DNA from: an uncultured Clostridia bacterium
Lineage (GTDB): Bacteria > Bacillota > Clostridia > TANB77 > CAG-508
Assembly (NCBI GenBank): GCA_947630255.1
Contig: CANRGU010000069.1
Span: 1 to 6,666 of the forward strand
Direction of reading: 5' to 3'
Length of the DNA: 6,666 bases
The position numbers and the translations under genes are program-made. Under the pieces are notes generated by a model, which was given only the letters and a program-made list of their open reading frames with translations, made no database searches and was not told the origin of the DNA. This document shows, piece after piece, positions 5,640 to 6,666 of this stretch. Every line of letters begins with the position of its first letter. Position 1 is the first letter of the stretch.

Positions 5640-6666
5640 TTAAAGTAATGACAATTTTTGGTACAAGACCAGAAGCCATAAAAATGGCTCCATTAGTAAA
5701 AGAATTAAAATCAAGAAAAGAAATTGAGTGTATTGTATGCGTTACTGCACAACATAGACAAATGCTTGATCAAGTATTGAATGTTTTTAATATAATACCT
5801 GATTATGATTTAGATATTATGGAGCAAGGACAGACTCTTAGTGATATAACCAGTAAAGCTTTAAAAGGCTTAGAAAAAATAATAAGCAATGAAAAACCTG
5901 ATATTGTTCTTGTTCATGGAGATACAACTACTACATTTGCAGGAGCACTTGCTGCATATTATTGTCAAACAGATATTGGCCATGTCGAAGCAGGTCTTCG
6001 CACTTGGAATAAGTATTCTCCATATCCAGAAGAAATGAATAGACAAATGGTTGGAGTATTAGCAGACATGCACTTTGCTCCAACAGAAAAAAGCAAACAG
6101 AGTCTGCTAAAAGAAGGAAAAAAAGAAGAAAATATATATGTTACAGGAAACACTGCTATAGATGCTTTAAGCACAACAATTAATCCAAATTATCAAAATG
6201 AATTGCTAAGCTGGGTTGGAAGCAGCAAATTAATACTTGTTACTGCTCATAGAAGAGAAAATTTAGGTACACCAATGCGTGGAATGTTTAAAGCAATAAA
6301 AAGAATTGTTGATGAATTTTCTGATGTTAAAGTTATATATCCTGTGCATTTAAACCCAAAAGTTAAAGAACTTGCAGACGAAATATTAGGAAGCGATGAA
6401 AAAATAAAGTTAATCGCTCCATTAGAGGTAATCGATTTTCATAATTTTATAAATAAATCATACATAATTCTAACAGATAGTGGTGGTATACAAGAAGAAG
6501 CCCCTGCGCTTGGAAAACCAGTACTAGTTTTAAGAGACACAACTGAAAGGCCTGAAGGAATAGAAGCAGGCACATTAAAGCTTGCAGGTACTGATGAGGA
6601 AACAATATATAAATTAACAAAAGAATTATTAACAAATAAATCTGAATATGAAAAAATGAGTAAAGC
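5636..6666 (+). CDS. wecB: UDP-N-acetylglucosamine 2-epimerase (non-hydrolysing), 3' end outside the window
   Basis: Cytoplasmic enzyme interconverting UDP-GlcNAc and UDP-ManNAc (WecB in Gram-negatives, MnaA in Bacillus). It supplies ManNAc for teichoic-acid linkage units and other surface glycans. The frame runs open from the ATG at 5636 to the right edge, giving 343 residues. The family is about 370-385 long, so roughly 30-40 C-terminal residues are missing. Signatures: FGTRPEAIKMAPL at 8-20; QHRQMLDQ at 39-46; HGDTTTT at 94-100; HVEAGLRT at 116-123; PEEMNR at 131-136; VTGNTAID at 169-176; TAHRREN at 203-209; and a UDP-binding region with DSGGIQEEAPALGKP, then RDTTERPEG and AGT. D96, E118, E132 and H205 correspond to residues important in E. 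coli WecB, and all are present. AAGGA lies 9 nt before the start, and the ATG overlaps the preceding stop as ATGA. Base composition is less extreme than in the GT4 gene. Confidence 0.96.
   Translation, partial: MIKVMTIFGTRPEAIKMAPLVKELKSRKEIECIVCVTAQHRQMLDQVLNVFNIIPDYDLDIMEQGQTLSDITSKALKGLEKIISNEKPDIVLVHGDTTTTFAGALAAYYCQTDIGHVEAGLRTWNKYSPYPEEMNRQMVGVLADMHFAPTEKSKQSLLKEGKKEENIYVTGNTAIDALSTTINPNYQNELLSWVGSSKLILVTAHRRENLGTPMRGMFKAIKRIVDEFSDVKVIYPVHLNPKVKELADEILGSDEKIKLIAPLEVIDFHNFINKSYIILTDSGGIQEEAPALGKPVLVLRDTTERPEGIEAGTLKLAGTDEETIYKLTKELLTNKSEYEKMSK

Noticed and set aside
5965..6635. Minus-strand open frames opposite the epimerase gene (5965-6174, 6447-6635)
   Set aside because: The + strand carries an uninterrupted, highly conserved 2-epimerase here. 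The antisense products are low-complexity hydrophobic sequences.

Overview
The window is a 6.7 kb stretch of a cell-surface polysaccharide (cell-wall glycopolymer or capsule) locus. All seven genes lie on the + strand and are packed almost end to end. The DNA is very A+T-rich, with AGA-type arginine codons, strong AAAGGAG/AGGAGG ribosome-binding sites and one TTG start. The enzyme set is typical of low-GC Gram-positive bacteria. A member of the Clostridia (Clostridiaceae or Peptostreptococcaceae) is the best guess, but the genus cannot be fixed from this window.

Layout, left to right: (1) the 3' part of an O-antigen ligase/polymerase-like membrane protein whose true start lies left of the window; (2) a GT4-family glycosyltransferase broken by a single extra base near 2191; (3) a WecG/TagA/CpsF-family (GT26) glycosyltransferase; (4) a DPM1-like GT2 polyprenyl-phosphate glycosyltransferase; (5) a small DUF2304 membrane protein; (6) a multi-spanning GT-C (ArnT/PMT-like) glycosyltransferase; (7) a non-hydrolysing UDP-GlcNAc 2-epimerase (MnaA/WecB) that runs off the right edge. 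Consecutive genes overlap by 8, 4, 0, 20 and 4 nt, apart from one 46-nt spacer after the broken GT4 gene. No internal promoter or terminator is apparent, so the genes are probably one operon.

Three functional blocks can be inferred. MnaA would make UDP-ManNAc, the donor normally used by the TagA/WecG family, which adds ManNAc to undecaprenyl-PP-GlcNAc early in glycopolymer synthesis. The GT4 enzyme, if functional, would extend the repeat or backbone, and the ligase/polymerase-like protein would polymerise or attach it outside the membrane. GT2, DUF2304 and GT-C form a triad resembling GacI, GacJ and GacL of the streptococcal Group A Carbohydrate. There an undecaprenyl-P-sugar is made inside and its sugar is added as a side branch outside. 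I see no flippase, mobile element, RNA gene, CRISPR array or integration site.

The most notable anomaly is the GT4 frameshift. It falls in a conserved motif, involves no long homopolymer, and creates the only in-frame CGG codon I could find, directly after a TTT codon. The sequence is therefore consistent with a simple indel or sequencing error, and also with a less likely +1 slip site. Otherwise this is an ordinary glycan gene cluster. I do not see convincing evidence of an undescribed system.
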